DNA from: Bacillota bacterium
GTDB taxonomy: Bacteria > Bacillota > Clostridia > Acetivibrionales > DTU013
Direction of reading: 5' to 3'
Assembly: GCA_023409735.1 (NCBI GenBank)
Contig: JAEYRB010000062.1
Coordinates: 1 to 64,000 of the forward strand
DNA length: 64,000 bases
Part shown: positions 52,462 through 61,531 of the stretch, one piece after another
Layout: each line of letters begins with the position of its first letter
How positions within the stretch are numbered: position 1 is the first letter of the stretch
Translations under genes and position numbers: made by a program
Notes under the pieces: generated by a model
Seen by the model: the letters and a program-made list of their open reading frames with translations, nothing else
Databases searched by the model: none
Told to the model about the DNA's origin: nothing

Positions 52462-53348
52462 AGATAATTACTGGTAAAACTGAATTACAGATATCCTTAG
52501 CCTTTTTTGCTATGCCTGTATTAGCTATGCTTCTTGGTCTTATAAATGAATATACCACAGCATTCCTGTCAATTTTAATACACGAACTGGGACATATGAC
52601 AGTAGCGAGATCTTATGGCTGTAGGTGCAATAAAATTTGCATTTTACCAATAGGCTTGACCATTTCTATAAACTGCGGAGATTGTCAGGAGAAAAAGCTT
52701 ATACCGGTTTATCTTGCCGGGCCTGCTGCTAATATGCTGATTTTTGTTTTTTTCAAAGCAATGGCAGTACTGCTGGGGATAGAGAATAATTATATTAGCC
52801 TGATATGTCGGACAAATATCTATTTGGGCCTGTTCAATATGATACCTGCATACCCTCTTGACGGAGGCAGAGTTTTTATGGCGGCTCTTGCAGGGAGGAT
52901 GGGACTTGTTTCTGCTGGCAGGCTTATCCGCAAAATCGCACTAGCTGTTTCAATAGCCATAGTACTTTTTGGAATACTTGGTTCTCCGTCATCTGCCGGA
53001 GGGGTAAGTATGGTAATAATCGGATTATATGTGATACTGACAATAAAAAGGAGCAGAACGGAGTGTGCATTTATGAATATAAAACAGATACTTTATAGGC
53101 GCGCTAAGCTACTTGGAAGAGGAATATATCCCGCAAGGGAGCTTGTTGTGATGAAAAATGTACTGCTTAGTACAACAATTAGCTGTATGGACCATGACAA
53201 ATTCCATCTTATATACGTTCTTGATGATAATTTGAGCCTTATAAGAACATTTACGGAAAACGATATTATAGAGGCTATGACAAATGAAAATGAAAACCTG
53301 ACATTTGAGCAGCTGCTTGACATGCAAGTGCAGAAACCGCAAACATAA
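52458..53348 (+). CDS. spoIVFB: SpoIVFB-like site-2 intramembrane metalloprotease
   Basis: A 296-aa M50 membrane protease that in Bacillus cleaves pro-sigma-K during sporulation. The zinc motif HELGH lies in the second membrane helix (ILIHELGHMTVARSYG), and the second motif NMIPAYPLDGGRV supplies the Asp ligand. Five to six membrane segments (about 10-195) precede a cytosolic CBS-like C-terminus (about 200-290). The TTG start overlaps the spoIVFA stop, so the pair is coupled. Confidence 0.93.
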   Translation: MKIITGKTELQISLAFFAMPVLAMLLGLINEYTTAFLSILIHELGHMTVARSYGCRCNKICILPIGLTISINCGDCQEKKLIPVYLAGPAANMLIFVFFKAMAVLLGIENNYISLICRTNIYLGLFNMIPAYPLDGGRVFMAALAGRMGLVSAGRLIRKIALAVSIAIVLFGILGSPSSAGGVSMVIIGLYVILTIKRSRTECAFMNIKQILYRRAKLLGRGIYPARELVVMKNVLLSTTISCMDHDKFHLIYVLDDNLSLIRTFTENDIIEAMTNENENLTFEQLLDMQVQKPQT

Positions 53349-53624
53349 CACTAAGACAATAGTAAGGCTTTGGTATCATAGCCATTTTTAGCATGGCACA
53401 AATAACTATAATAACTAGATGACAGCAGCCTACTATTAGTATGTCTCATATGTTATTATAACACTTGTTCAACTTATAATTAGCGACAGCACCTTTTTTT
53501 ATGGTTAGTGGTTAACCCCGGAGCCATGGAATAAGGGTTAATTGGCGTTCTGGTGTAGTTTGCCCTATAGTCCGAGGATAACCCATATATGATACTTAAA
53601 AAGCTGCAGTAATTTTTAGTTGTA

Positions 53625-54485
53625 TTACAATATGCTGTGAATTATCTCAGCCGTAGATTTCGGTCTGTTCATTGTGTAAAGGTGAATTCCGTCAACGCCA
53701 TTATCAATGAGCTCTCTTATCTGCAAGATTGCATATTCGATCCCTGCTTTGCGCAGGTCTTCGGGGTTATCCTGGTATTTATCCATCATTACAACAAGCT
53801 TAGCAGGTATTGAGCAGCCGCTTTTAGCAGTAATAGATTTTATCTGGTCTGCCCTGAATATTGGCATTATTCCTGCCGTGACCGGGCAATTTATTCCTAT
53901 TGAACGTGCTTTATCAATAAAATCATAAAATAATCGATTGTCGAAGAATAGCTGTGTTATTAGAAAATCTGTGCCAGCGTCCGTTTTTTCCTTAAGGTGC
54001 AACAGGTCGTCGCTAAGCCTTCTGGAATCTACATGGCCTTCAACATAAGCAGCCGCGGCTATACAAAAATTATTAGCCTGTTTGATATGATCAACAAGCT
54101 CATATGCATAGTGGTATTCACTTTTGCTGAAGTCAAGGTCAAGATTACCTGCAGGCGGATCGCCCCGCAGAGCAAGTACATTTTCCAACCCAAGCTCATG
54201 CATAGATTGGAGCATTGAGTCGGTCTCTTCCCTTGAATGCCCGATACATGTAAAATGAGCCATACTATCTATATGATGAACATTCTTTATTCTTGCTGCG
54301 ATTTCAAGCGTGCGTCCCTTTTGACTGCCTCCTGCGCCATAGGTCACACTTATATAATCAGGTTTAAGTGCTTCGAATTGATCAAGACGGTCATATATTG
54401 TTTCCAGAGGCACTTCTGACTTTGGCGGAAAAATTTCAAATGCTATTACAGGCTTTTTGTTGTGGAATTTTTCTATAATCTTCAT
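53625..54485 (-). CDS. metF: Methylenetetrahydrofolate reductase
   Basis: A 286-aa cytosolic flavoenzyme that reduces 5,10-methylene-THF to 5-methyl-THF for methionine synthesis or, in acetogens, the Wood-Ljungdahl methyl branch. Motifs are PVIAFEIFPPK, DYISVTYGAGGSQKGRTLEIA, LALRGDPPAG and FLITQLFFDNRLFYDFIDKA, and the C-terminal GVDGIHLYTMNRP. It is divergent from nfnAB, an electron-bifurcating enzyme, but no shared operon exists. It has its own promoter (54517-54544). Confidence 0.97.
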   Translation of the reverse strand: MKIIEKFHNKKPVIAFEIFPPKSEVPLETIYDRLDQFEALKPDYISVTYGAGGSQKGRTLEIAARIKNVHHIDSMAHFTCIGHSREETDSMLQSMHELGLENVLALRGDPPAGNLDLDFSKSEYHYAYELVDHIKQANNFCIAAAAYVEGHVDSRRLSDDLLHLKEKTDAGTDFLITQLFFDNRLFYDFIDKARSIGINCPVTAGIMPIFRADQIKSITAKSGCSIPAKLVVMMDKYQDNPEDLRKAGIEYAILQIRELIDNGVDGIHLYTMNRPKSTAEIIHSIL

Positions 54486-54829
54486 ATTTGTCCCCCATCA
54501 AATTTACATTAACTTCATTATAACACCATGCAAAAGGCTGTCAAGTACAATTAAACGGTTGTTAAAGTAAATTAGCATTATTTATTCCAATAATGTTTCC
54601 AGGCACCTACTGAAGCGCTCTAATATAGCAGCCAGATGATTATGTTTATAACCCCGCCTTATGGGTAAAACTTGTTGAAGCTTATGAGTTTCCTTTGTTA
54701 TATAAGCTTTAATATTTGAAATATATGATTATATAGTATAAAATTACTCTTTGAATACTTATATTTGTGATTTAATAATAATGACTATATTATGTGAAAT
54801 AAACTAATTTAAGATGGGGAGGTCCTGGA
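54486..54829. other. Divergent intergenic region metF / nfnA
   Basis: 344 bp. It holds the metF promoter and, on the other side, an A/T-rich leader with GGGGAGG before nfnA. No S-box, T-box or other riboswitch consensus was seen. Confidence 0.55.
54517..54544 (-). promoter_or_regulatory. Promoter of metF
   Basis: On the minus strand TTGACA, 16 bases, TATAAT: both hexamers are perfect consensus. The -10 lies about 32 bases upstream of the start codon. Confidence 0.75.
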
Positions 54830-55675
54830 ATGTATAAGATCATACGAAAGGAAGTGCTGAACTCACAGGTAAAGCTCCTGGAGGTAGAGGCACCATATAT
54901 AGCAAGGAAGGCTGAACCCGGGCAATTCATAATACTACGTGTAGATGAAGACGGAGAGAGGATACCTCTTACTATTGCGGATTATGATAGGGAGAAGGGG
55001 ACAGTTACGATAATTTTTCAGGAAGTTGGCAAGACAACAAAGCTTCTTGGACAGCTTGAGCAGGGAGAAAGTATTCTTGATTTTGCAGGCCCGCTTGGAA
55101 AAGCAAGTGAGCTTGAAGGCTACAAAAAGGTTGCAGTAATAGGCGGAGGACTTGGAACTGCTATTGCTTATCCGCAGGCTAAAAAGCTTCACAGTATGGG
55201 AGCTGAGGTTGACGTCATTACCGGCTTCAGGAATGCCAGCCTGATTATATTGGAAAATGAACTTAAAGCGGCAAGTACACATCTCTTTGTTACTACTGAT
55301 GACGGTTCTAATGGAAATAAGGGTTTTGTAACTGATATTGTAAAAAAGCTCATAGAAGATGGCAATAAATATGATCTTGTTATTGCTATAGGCCCTCTCA
55401 TAATGATGAAAATGGTTTCACTTATGACAAAGCAGTATGGCATAAAGACTATTGTCAGTATGAATCCCGTTATGATAGATGGAACCGGCATGTGCGGCGG
55501 ATGTAGACTCACAGTTGGAGGAAAGACTAAGTTTGCCTGTGTTGACGGGCCTGATTTTGATGGACATGAAGTCGATTTTGATGAAGCAATGAGAAGACAG
55601 ATGATGTACAAGGGTCAGGAAAGGCAGGCAATAGAGGGACATAGCTGCAGAATGGAGGGGATGCGAAATGCCTAA
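54830..55675 (+). CDS. nfnA: NADH-dependent ferredoxin:NADP+ oxidoreductase small subunit (NfnA / SudB type)
   Basis: A 281-aa flavoprotein of the ferredoxin-NADP reductase fold. FAD-binding RIPLTIAD and GKTTKLLGQL, nucleotide-binding AVIGGGLGTAIAYPQA, and a [2Fe-2S] motif CGGCRLTVGGKTKFACVDGP near the C-terminus. With the next subunit it forms an electron-bifurcating transhydrogenase or a sulfide dehydrogenase-like complex in the cytosol. GGGGAGG precedes the ATG. Its end overlaps nfnB by eight bases. Confidence 0.93.
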   Translation: MYKIIRKEVLNSQVKLLEVEAPYIARKAEPGQFIILRVDEDGERIPLTIADYDREKGTVTIIFQEVGKTTKLLGQLEQGESILDFAGPLGKASELEGYKKVAVIGGGLGTAIAYPQAKKLHSMGAEVDVITGFRNASLIILENELKAASTHLFVTTDDGSNGNKGFVTDIVKKLIEDGNKYDLVIAIGPLIMMKMVSLMTKQYGIKTIVSMNPVMIDGTGMCGGCRLTVGGKTKFACVDGPDFDGHEVDFDEAMRRQMMYKGQERQAIEGHSCRMEGMRNA

Positions 55676-57065
55676 CATGTCACTTAATAAAACAAAAATG
55701 CCGGAGCAGGATGCATTAGAAAGAAGCAAAAACTTTTCCGAAGTTTCACTTGGATATACCGAAGATATGGCTGTAAATGAAGCCCAAAGGTGCCTTCAGT
55801 GTAAGAACAGACCCTGTGTCACAGGCTGTCCTGTAAATGTACAGATACCTGATTTTATTAAGCTGATCAGCGAGGGTGATTTTGAGGGCTCATATGAAAA
55901 AATAAAGGAAACAAACAATCTTCCTGCCATATGCGGAAGAGTCTGTCCACAGGAGTCACAGTGTGAACATTACTGCGTTAGAGGTATAAAGGGCGAGCCT
56001 GTTGGCATAGGAAGACTGGAGAGATTTGCAGCCGACAGGCATATGGACGATCAGAAGACCGATGCAGAAACACCTGCTGTTGTCAAAAAAGGTAAGAAGG
56101 TAGCGGTCATAGGTTCAGGTCCGGCAGGACTTACATGCGCAGGTGATCTTGCAAAGCTTGGCTATGAGGTTACAATATTTGAAGCCTTTCATGTACCCGG
56201 CGGAGTTCTTATGTATGGGATTCCGGAATTCAGACTGCCAAAATCATTGGTTCAGAAGGAAATAGAGAATGTGCGCCGTCTTGGTGTCAATATTAAAACT
56301 AACATGGTAATAGGAAAAGTCTTGTCGATTGAGGAGTTGATTGAGGAAGGCTACGAGGCGTTTTTCATCGGAAGCGGAGCAGGTCTTCCGAGCTTCATGA
56401 ATATTCCCGGTGAGAACCTTAATGGCGTTTATTCGGCAAATGAATTTCTTACGAGAATAAACCTTATGAAGGCTTATAAATTCCCTTACACAGATACTCC
56501 TGTAAGAGTTACCGAAAACGTGGCGGTCGTAGGCGGCGGAAACGTTGCTATGGACGCAGCAAGATGTGCTAAGAGGCTTGGCGCAAGGAATGTTTATATA
56601 GTTTATAGACGCTCGGAGGCTGAAATGCCTGCAAGGCTCGAAGAGGTTCATCATGCAAAGGAAGAGGGAATACAGTTCAGGTTATTGACAAATCCAACAC
56701 GGGTGATCGGTACAGAAGATGGATGGGTCAAGGGTTTGGAATGTGTAGAAATGGAGTTGGGTGAGCCGGACACCTCGGGAAGAAGAAGACCTGTGGCAAA
56801 ACAGGGCTCTGAGCACGTTTTGGATGTAGAGACGGTTATTATTGCTATAGGACAGTCACCTAACCCTTTGATAAAATCTACAACACCCGGACTTAAGACA
56901 CAAAAATGGGGGGGCATTGTCGTAGAAGAAGAGACCTGTCAAACTAGTATAGATGGAGTATACGCAGGCGGAGATGCAGTTACAGGAGCCGCTACGGTAA
57001 TACTGGCAATGGGAGCCGGCAAAAAGGCTGCAAAGGCTATTGATGAGTATTTAAGTAAAAAGTAG
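55668..57065 (+). CDS. nfnB: NADH-dependent ferredoxin:NADP+ oxidoreductase large subunit (NfnB / GltD type)
   Basis: A 465-aa flavoprotein. The N-terminal Fe-S domain has CLQCKNRPCVTGCPVNVQIPDF and CGRVCPQESQCEHYC. Two Rossmann folds follow: VAVIGSGPAGLTCAGDLAKLGYEVTIFE (FAD) and VAVVGGGNVAMDAARCAKRLGA (NADPH). The C-terminus has GVYAGGDAVTGAATVILAMGAG. It is often annotated as glutamate synthase small chain, but pairing with the preceding gene and absence of a large GltB chain support the Nfn assignment. Confidence 0.94.
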   Translation: MPNMSLNKTKMPEQDALERSKNFSEVSLGYTEDMAVNEAQRCLQCKNRPCVTGCPVNVQIPDFIKLISEGDFEGSYEKIKETNNLPAICGRVCPQESQCEHYCVRGIKGEPVGIGRLERFAADRHMDDQKTDAETPAVVKKGKKVAVIGSGPAGLTCAGDLAKLGYEVTIFEAFHVPGGVLMYGIPEFRLPKSLVQKEIENVRRLGVNIKTNMVIGKVLSIEELIEEGYEAFFIGSGAGLPSFMNIPGENLNGVYSANEFLTRINLMKAYKFPYTDTPVRVTENVAVVGGGNVAMDAARCAKRLGARNVYIVYRRSEAEMPARLEEVHHAKEEGIQFRLLTNPTRVIGTEDGWVKGLECVEMELGEPDTSGRRRPVAKQGSEHVLDVETVIIAIGQSPNPLIKSTTPGLKTQKWGGIVVEEETCQTSIDGVYAGGDAVTGAATVILAMGAGKKAAKAIDEYLSKK

Positions 57066-57119
57066 AGAAAACACGGGAAAAGACCGTGCTGTAAGTAAAA
57101 CAAAAGCATATTGATCAGG

Positions 57120-57168
57120 CGTTAACAAAGGTGAAAGGATTCTTAGCAATCTTTTCACCTTTGGTTAA
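57120..57168. terminator. Long hairpin downstream of nfnAB
   Basis: GTTAAC(A)AAAGGTGAAAGGATT pairs with AATCTTTTCACCTTTGGTTAAC over about 20 bases with a six-base loop. The inner stem ends in CCTTT; a classical T-run is missing, so termination or mRNA 3'-end protection are both possible. Confidence 0.6.
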
Positions 57169-57408
57169 CATTAGGCTGATAAATTTATTTGATTTAAATG
57201 AATTAAACCTGTATAAGCATGTACTTATCTATGCTCACTAATGGCGCCGCCTTGACAGAGTAAACCTTAGGTGCATAGGGCAACAGGAAAAGTGCAAAGT
57301 ATGAGGAAAAAGGAGAATAACAGCAAGATTTAGAATTGCATTATGCGTAATGCTCGCAATGGCAGCATAAATTGTATCAATTTTTGATAAAAGTGTTTTT
57401 TATTAGCC

Positions 57409-57438
57409 TTGACAAAGTATAATATTGTACTGTATAAT
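57409..57438 (+). promoter_or_regulatory. Promoter of the tRNA-Gly operon
   Basis: TTGACA, 18 bases, TATAAT: perfect hexamers. The tRNA gene begins 21 bases after the -10. Confidence 0.85.
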
Positions 57439-57458
57439 AACTTTTGCTTGAAAGATTT

Positions 57459-57533
57459 GCGGGATTAACTCAGTGGTAGAGTGTCACCTTGCCAAGGTGA
57501 AAGTCGCGAGTCCGAATCTCGTATCCCGCTCCA
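57459..57533 (+). tRNA. tRNA-Gly (GCC)
   Basis: Cloverleaf with acceptor GCGGGAT / ATCCCGC, D-arm with GTGGTAGAG, anticodon stem TCACC/GGTGA with loop TTGCCAA (anticodon GCC), T-arm CGAGTCCGAATCTCG-type, and encoded CCA end. 75 nt including CCA. Confidence 0.97.
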
Positions 57534-57538
57534 CAAAA

Positions 57539-57561
57539 ACAGCCGGTAATGTTATACCGGC
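57539..57561 (+). other. Spacer hairpin between the two tRNA genes
   Basis: AGCCGGT / ACCGGCT stem in the 36-base spacer; probably a processing signal between the two tRNAs. A TATAAT sequence follows it, but no -35 is in place. Confidence 0.5.
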
Positions 57562-57569
57562 TATAATAT

Positions 57570-57643
57570 GCGGGTGTAGTTCAATGGTAGAACATCAGCC
57601 TTCCAAGCTGATTGCGTGGGTCCGATTCCCATCACCCGCTCCA
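57570..57643 (+). tRNA. tRNA-Gly (TCC)
   Basis: Acceptor GCGGGTG / CACCCGC, D-arm with ATGGTAGAA, anticodon stem TCAGC/GCTGA with loop CTTCCAA (anticodon TCC), T-arm GGGTCCGATTCCC, encoded CCA. 74 nt including CCA. Confidence 0.97.
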
Positions 57644-57651
57644 GCAAAATA

Positions 57652-57682
57652 AAAGCCTGCAATTTTTAGCAGGCTTTTTGCG
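57652..57682 (+). terminator. Intrinsic terminator of the tRNA operon
   Basis: AAAGCCTGC / GCAGGCTTT around an eight-base loop, then TTG. It starts nine bases after the second tRNA. Confidence 0.9.
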
Positions 57683-58062
57683 TATATATTTTCACTAAAA
57701 GCTTTTTATACGAATCATTAAGTATGTATAAATTTTGTAATTGGAATAAACATTTAGCATAATCTTTCTATAATTTTTGTCAAAATCCCTATTTATTTTA
57801 TTAAAAAGTGAATATAATATTTTTTAAAAATGCCGATTATGCACTATAGATATATGCGTTTATTGAATACTAAACATGGAATACTGTGATGAAAATTAAT
57901 ATAGCATGTTAGAATCTGGATATAATAATATTAGTATAAATAGAGTATACATAAACAATACTAAAAACATTATAAGATGGGAAATGCTGTAGTCTAATTT
58001 TTAGAATTATTGTTGTTAATTTTCAGATACCTTGATATAATTAGAAAAATGGGGGTGAATGC
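57683..58062. other. Leader region of the V/A-ATPase operon
   Basis: 380 bp, very A/T-rich, no gene. It must contain the operon promoter, but no clear hexamer pair was chosen. GGGGGTGA precedes the first ATG. Confidence 0.5.
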
Positions 58063-58374
58063 ATGTCGATTTCATTATTACAAGAAATCATTTCTGTAGA
58101 AAATCAGGCAGAGCAGGTTGAAATGCAGGCTCAGCAAAGAGCTAGGGATATTGTAGCAGCAGCAAAAAAAGATGCTTCCGGATTAGTGGAAAACGCAGTG
58201 GAACAAGCAGAAAAAGAAGCAAGAGACATAATAAAGTCGGCCGAAGATAGGGCCTCCAAAGATATAATAAACATGAAAAAGGCGACACAGACCCAATGTA
58301 TGGAGATTAAAGAGAATTCCGGCAAAAGGCTGGAAAATGCAGTAGACTTCATAGTGGGAAGGATTGTGAATTGA
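58063..58374 (+). CDS. ntpF: V/A-type ATPase peripheral-stalk subunit G/H
   Basis: A 103-aa helical, highly charged coiled-coil protein (AAAKKDASGLVENAVEQAEKEA and similar Ala/Glu/Lys heptads) that pairs with subunit E in the stator stalk. The position before subunit I matches NtpF in the enterococcal operon and AhaH in archaea. The next gene starts two bases after its stop. Confidence 0.9.
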   Translation: MSISLLQEIISVENQAEQVEMQAQQRARDIVAAAKKDASGLVENAVEQAEKEARDIIKSAEDRASKDIINMKKATQTQCMEIKENSGKRLENAVDFIVGRIVN

Positions 58375-58375
58375 A

Positions 58376-60334
58376 GTGGTTGTTAAGATGAGCAAGCTGA
58401 CTCTGTTAGGGCTGGAAGAAGAAAGGAATGAACTTCTTGAAAGCCTGATGGAGTTTGGAGCAGTAGAGATAAGAACAGTAGATGAAAAGGATTATGATGA
58501 AATCGCTCATCAGCCTGTTATTATTGATGAGCTTCAGGATATAGACGCCAATATTTCTAAAATTAGTGCTGCACTTGAAAGCCTTGATAAATATTGTCCG
58601 GAAAAGAAAGGTTTTTTTTCATGCCGTCGGCAGATAGATGCTGGTGAATATAAGAAAGTTCTAGAAAAGAAAAAACAAATTTGGAAAGCTGTCGATTCTA
58701 TTACACAGTTAGAAGAAAACATTGCTGCATTGAAATCTGAAGAAAATAAACTTAATAATACTTATATGTCTCTGCTACAGTGGAGGGAATTATCTGTTCC
58801 ATTACAGAGTGCCGGTACAGGCAAGACTTTATTTCAGATAGGAACCATTCCATCAGCTATTGATTTGAAGCAAATTGAAGCTGAATTGCAGGAAAAGGTT
58901 TCATATTCGATTATTGGCCATGTAAACTCTGATAGAGATATGCATTATGTGTACTTGTTATGCCATAAGGAAATGGAGCAGGAGTGCTTTGCATACCTTA
59001 AAGCGCACGGATATAGCAGAGTTATGTTTGCAGGACTTGAGGGCACAGCGGCTGAAAATATTGAGCGAATAAATGATAGAATAAAGAAGCTGGAAGTTGA
59101 GAGAAATGCTTCAATAGAGAAGATAAAGGAGCTCAAGGCCGGCAGAAATGACATAGAAATATTACATGATACACTCTGTATGGAAAGAGATCGTACAAAA
59201 GCTATAGGCAAGACAATTGGTACCAGAAGAGCATTTCTCATAAATGGATGGATACCGGAAAAGGCTTCACAGGGAGCCAAGCAGTGGCTCGAGTCAAAAT
59301 ATACTGTAAGCATTGATTTGCAGGAACCGTCTGAAGATGAGGAATTCCCGGTGCTCCTTGAGAATAGGGGAATGGCAGAAGCGGCAGAAATGGTAACAAG
59401 TATGTATAGCCTACCAAATTGCCGTGAAATTGACCCGAATACTATAATGGCACCTTTCTTTGTACTTTTCTTCGGACTTATGCTTTCTGATGGAGGCTAC
59501 GGAATCATCATGACTCTGGCAGCAGCTTTCATATTGTGGAAGTTTAAGCTTGAAGCCGGAAACAAGAAGTTCATGAAGCTGATGCTTTATTGTGGAATAT
59601 CTACGATATTCTGGGGCGCAATGTTCGGAGGCTGGTTTGGTATAGAATATTTTGTTAAGTATGCAGCATGGCTTAATATGACTGAAAATCCTGAGCTAAT
59701 GCTTAGCTGGTCGCTCCTTTTCGGAATAATTCACATGTTTGTCGGTATAGGCGTCAAAGCAGCAAACCTCATACGTAAAAAGAAGTATTTGGATGCATTG
59801 TTTGACGCGGGCTTCTATTACATTACATTTGCAGGGTTTGCACTTTTCCTGCTGCCCTATGCACCGAAGGTTGATGCTGTCAAAGCAGCGCCGTTAGTGA
59901 ACATAGGTAAGTATATGCTTATAATAGGTATTATCCTTCTCATACTGACTCAGGGACGCAGTAAAAAGAACTTTTTTGGTAAGGTGCTTGGCGGTGTCGC
60001 AAGCTTATATGATCTTGTAAGCTTTTTAAGCGATGTATTATCATATTCAAGACTGCTGGCTTTAGGCCTTGCTACAGGAATTATAGCCACTATAGTAAAC
60101 CAGATGGCATTTATGTTTGATGTTCCTATAGTACAAATTATTCTTGCAATAGCAGTTCTTGCAGTTGGACATAGTGTAAACTTCTCTATCAACGCATTAG
60201 GGGCTTATGTTCATTCCTGCAGGCTGCAGTTTCTTGAATTTTTCGGCAAGTTTTATACCGGCGGAGGCGAAGCCTTCGATCCGTTAAAAGCAAATACAAA
60301 ATATATTACAATTAAACCCAGCGCGGACATATAA
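58376..60334 (+). CDS. ntpI: V/A-type ATPase membrane subunit I (a-subunit)
   Basis: A 652-aa stator subunit. The N-terminal half is cytosolic with long coiled coils (about 80-130 and 220-260); the C-terminal half (about 365-625) has seven to eight membrane helices forming the ion half-channels, with PFFVLFFGLMLSDGGYG and the essential Arg region in LSDVLSYSRLLALGLATG. The GTG start gives MVVKMSKLTLLGL, matching the family N-terminus. Whether it pumps H+ or Na+ must be read from the K subunit. Confidence 0.95.
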   Translation: MVVKMSKLTLLGLEEERNELLESLMEFGAVEIRTVDEKDYDEIAHQPVIIDELQDIDANISKISAALESLDKYCPEKKGFFSCRRQIDAGEYKKVLEKKKQIWKAVDSITQLEENIAALKSEENKLNNTYMSLLQWRELSVPLQSAGTGKTLFQIGTIPSAIDLKQIEAELQEKVSYSIIGHVNSDRDMHYVYLLCHKEMEQECFAYLKAHGYSRVMFAGLEGTAAENIERINDRIKKLEVERNASIEKIKELKAGRNDIEILHDTLCMERDRTKAIGKTIGTRRAFLINGWIPEKASQGAKQWLESKYTVSIDLQEPSEDEEFPVLLENRGMAEAAEMVTSMYSLPNCREIDPNTIMAPFFVLFFGLMLSDGGYGIIMTLAAAFILWKFKLEAGNKKFMKLMLYCGISTIFWGAMFGGWFGIEYFVKYAAWLNMTENPELMLSWSLLFGIIHMFVGIGVKAANLIRKKKYLDALFDAGFYYITFAGFALFLLPYAPKVDAVKAAPLVNIGKYMLIIGIILLILTQGRSKKNFFGKVLGGVASLYDLVSFLSDVLSYSRLLALGLATGIIATIVNQMAFMFDVPIVQIILAIAVLAVGHSVNFSINALGAYVHSCRLQFLEFFGKFYTGGGEAFDPLKANTKYITIKPSADI

Positions 60335-60398
60335 GCTTCTGTTGCCTGGATGGGAGCTTTACTCACGCGGCAAACAAAATTTTACGGAGGTTGTTGAT

Positions 60399-60848
60399 AT
60401 GAATTTTATTGATGGACAGGTTTTAGCTTATCTTGGGGCAGCGGTTGCATTTTTTGTAGCAGGTATAGGATCATCAAAGGGCGTTGGAATAGCAGGACAG
60501 GCAGGCGCAGGAGTATTAGCCGAGGACCCTAAAAAATTTGGATCGGTCATGGTTCTTGAAGCGCTTGCGAGCACACAGACTATTTATGGCTTTGTTATAG
60601 CATTCCTTATAATCGGTAATATTAATCCGTCATTGACATTACCTCAGGGCTTCCATCTGTTTACATGCGGATTGCCTGTTGGAATAGTCGGCCTTGTTTC
60701 CGGAATTTATCAGGGTAAGGTTGCAGCTGCTGGTATACAGATGATAGCAAAACGTCCCGAAGGCTTGGGAAATGCAATAATCCTTGCGTTGATGGTTGAA
60801 ATGTTTGCAATATTGAGTCTAATAGTTTCCATATTGATGATAGGCTAA
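60399..60848 (+). CDS. ntpK: V/A-type ATPase proteolipid subunit K (rotor ring)
   Basis: A 149-aa rotor protein with two fused hairpins (four membrane helices), longer than the F-type c subunit. Repeats GSSKGVGIAGQAGAGVLAEDP and SGIYQGKVAAAGIQMIAKRP show the duplication. The ion-binding Glu appears in the second hairpin (LALMVEMFAIL); the first has VLEALASTQTIYG. The ligand pattern (Gln and Thr near Glu, LASTQ) recalls Na+-binding rings, which is suggestive only. ACGGAGG fixes the start at 60399. Confidence 0.95.
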   Translation: MNFIDGQVLAYLGAAVAFFVAGIGSSKGVGIAGQAGAGVLAEDPKKFGSVMVLEALASTQTIYGFVIAFLIIGNINPSLTLPQGFHLFTCGLPVGIVGLVSGIYQGKVAAAGIQMIAKRPEGLGNAIILALMVEMFAILSLIVSILMIG

Positions 60849-60905
60849 GCGGATAAACCAGGCCCGCGGATAGCATGGAATCATTTGAAAAAAGGAGCAC
60901 TTCCA

Positions 60906-61508
60906 ATGACAGGAACGGAAAAAATTAAAGCAAAAATTCTTGAGGATTCCAATGCCAAAGCCTCCCACATAGAAGAGCAGGCGAAGCTGGAGGCTGCTGT
61001 CATATTAGACGAGGCAGCTAAGGAAGCGGATAAGAAAAGAAAAGATATTATCAGTAAGGCTGAAGCTGATAGCATGGAGGCATATAGACGTCTTCTTGCA
61101 GTTGCAGACCTTGAAGGCAGAAAAGAGTTGCTCAGGGCAAAGCAGGAAGTAGTTGAAAAAGCTTTTAAAGCAGCAATGATTAAGCTCACAGAGCTTCCCG
61201 ATAGGGAATACCAGAAGCTGCTCGAAAATATGGTCGTAAAAACAGCTGCAAAGGGAAACGGAGAAATAATGCTGTCAGCTAAGGATGCAGGAAGAACAGA
61301 CGGCCATTTTATTGAAAATGTAAACAGGTCACTGTCAGAAGCCGGTATTGTGGGAAGCCTTAAACTCTCCGAAGATAGGATAGCTTCTGCAGGCGGTGTA
61401 GTAATAAGATACGGCGAGATGGAAATCAATAATACATTTGAGATACTGTTTGAAATGCTGCGCCCGCAGCTTGAAAATGAAGTAGTTAAGATTCTGTTTG
61501 CAGTATGA
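60906..61508 (+). CDS. ntpE: V/A-type ATPase stalk subunit E
   Basis: A 200-aa protein. The N-terminal coiled coil (about 1-90, rich in Ala/Glu/Lys) pairs with subunit G/H; the C-terminal globular part (LSEDRIASAGGVVIRYGEMEINNTFEILFEMLRPQLENEV) attaches to the A3B3 head. GGAG nine bases upstream supports the ATG at 60906; the TTG at 60885 runs over that site. Confidence 0.93.
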   Translation: MTGTEKIKAKILEDSNAKASHIEEQAKLEAAVILDEAAKEADKKRKDIISKAEADSMEAYRRLLAVADLEGRKELLRAKQEVVEKAFKAAMIKLTELPDREYQKLLENMVVKTAAKGNGEIMLSAKDAGRTDGHFIENVNRSLSEAGIVGSLKLSEDRIASAGGVVIRYGEMEINNTFEILFEMLRPQLENEVVKILFAV

Positions 61509-61531
61509 TAATGCAGATAAATTGAGGTAAC

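Larger units (their letters stand above)
57066..57458. other. Intergenic region after nfnB and upstream of the tRNA genes
   Basis: It holds the long hairpin at 57120-57168 and the tRNA promoter at 57409-57438. A short CACGG/CCGTG stem lies at 57072-57088. No gene is visible. Confidence 0.55.

Noticed and set aside
5395..53570. Similar AGTTTGCC segments at about 5410 and 53560 as a second repeat family
   Set aside because: Only about ten bases match exactly; the surrounding similarity is too weak to support a repeat.
53500..53590. Fifth copy of the dispersed post-terminator repeat
   Set aside because: It follows a T-run and starts ATGG, but lacks the CAGCAAAAA core and the GGGGGC/GCCCCC hairpin.
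55668..57065. Glutamate synthase small subunit
   Set aside because: No large GltB subunit; partner gene is an FNR-type flavoprotein with a 2Fe-2S motif, which indicates the Nfn pair.
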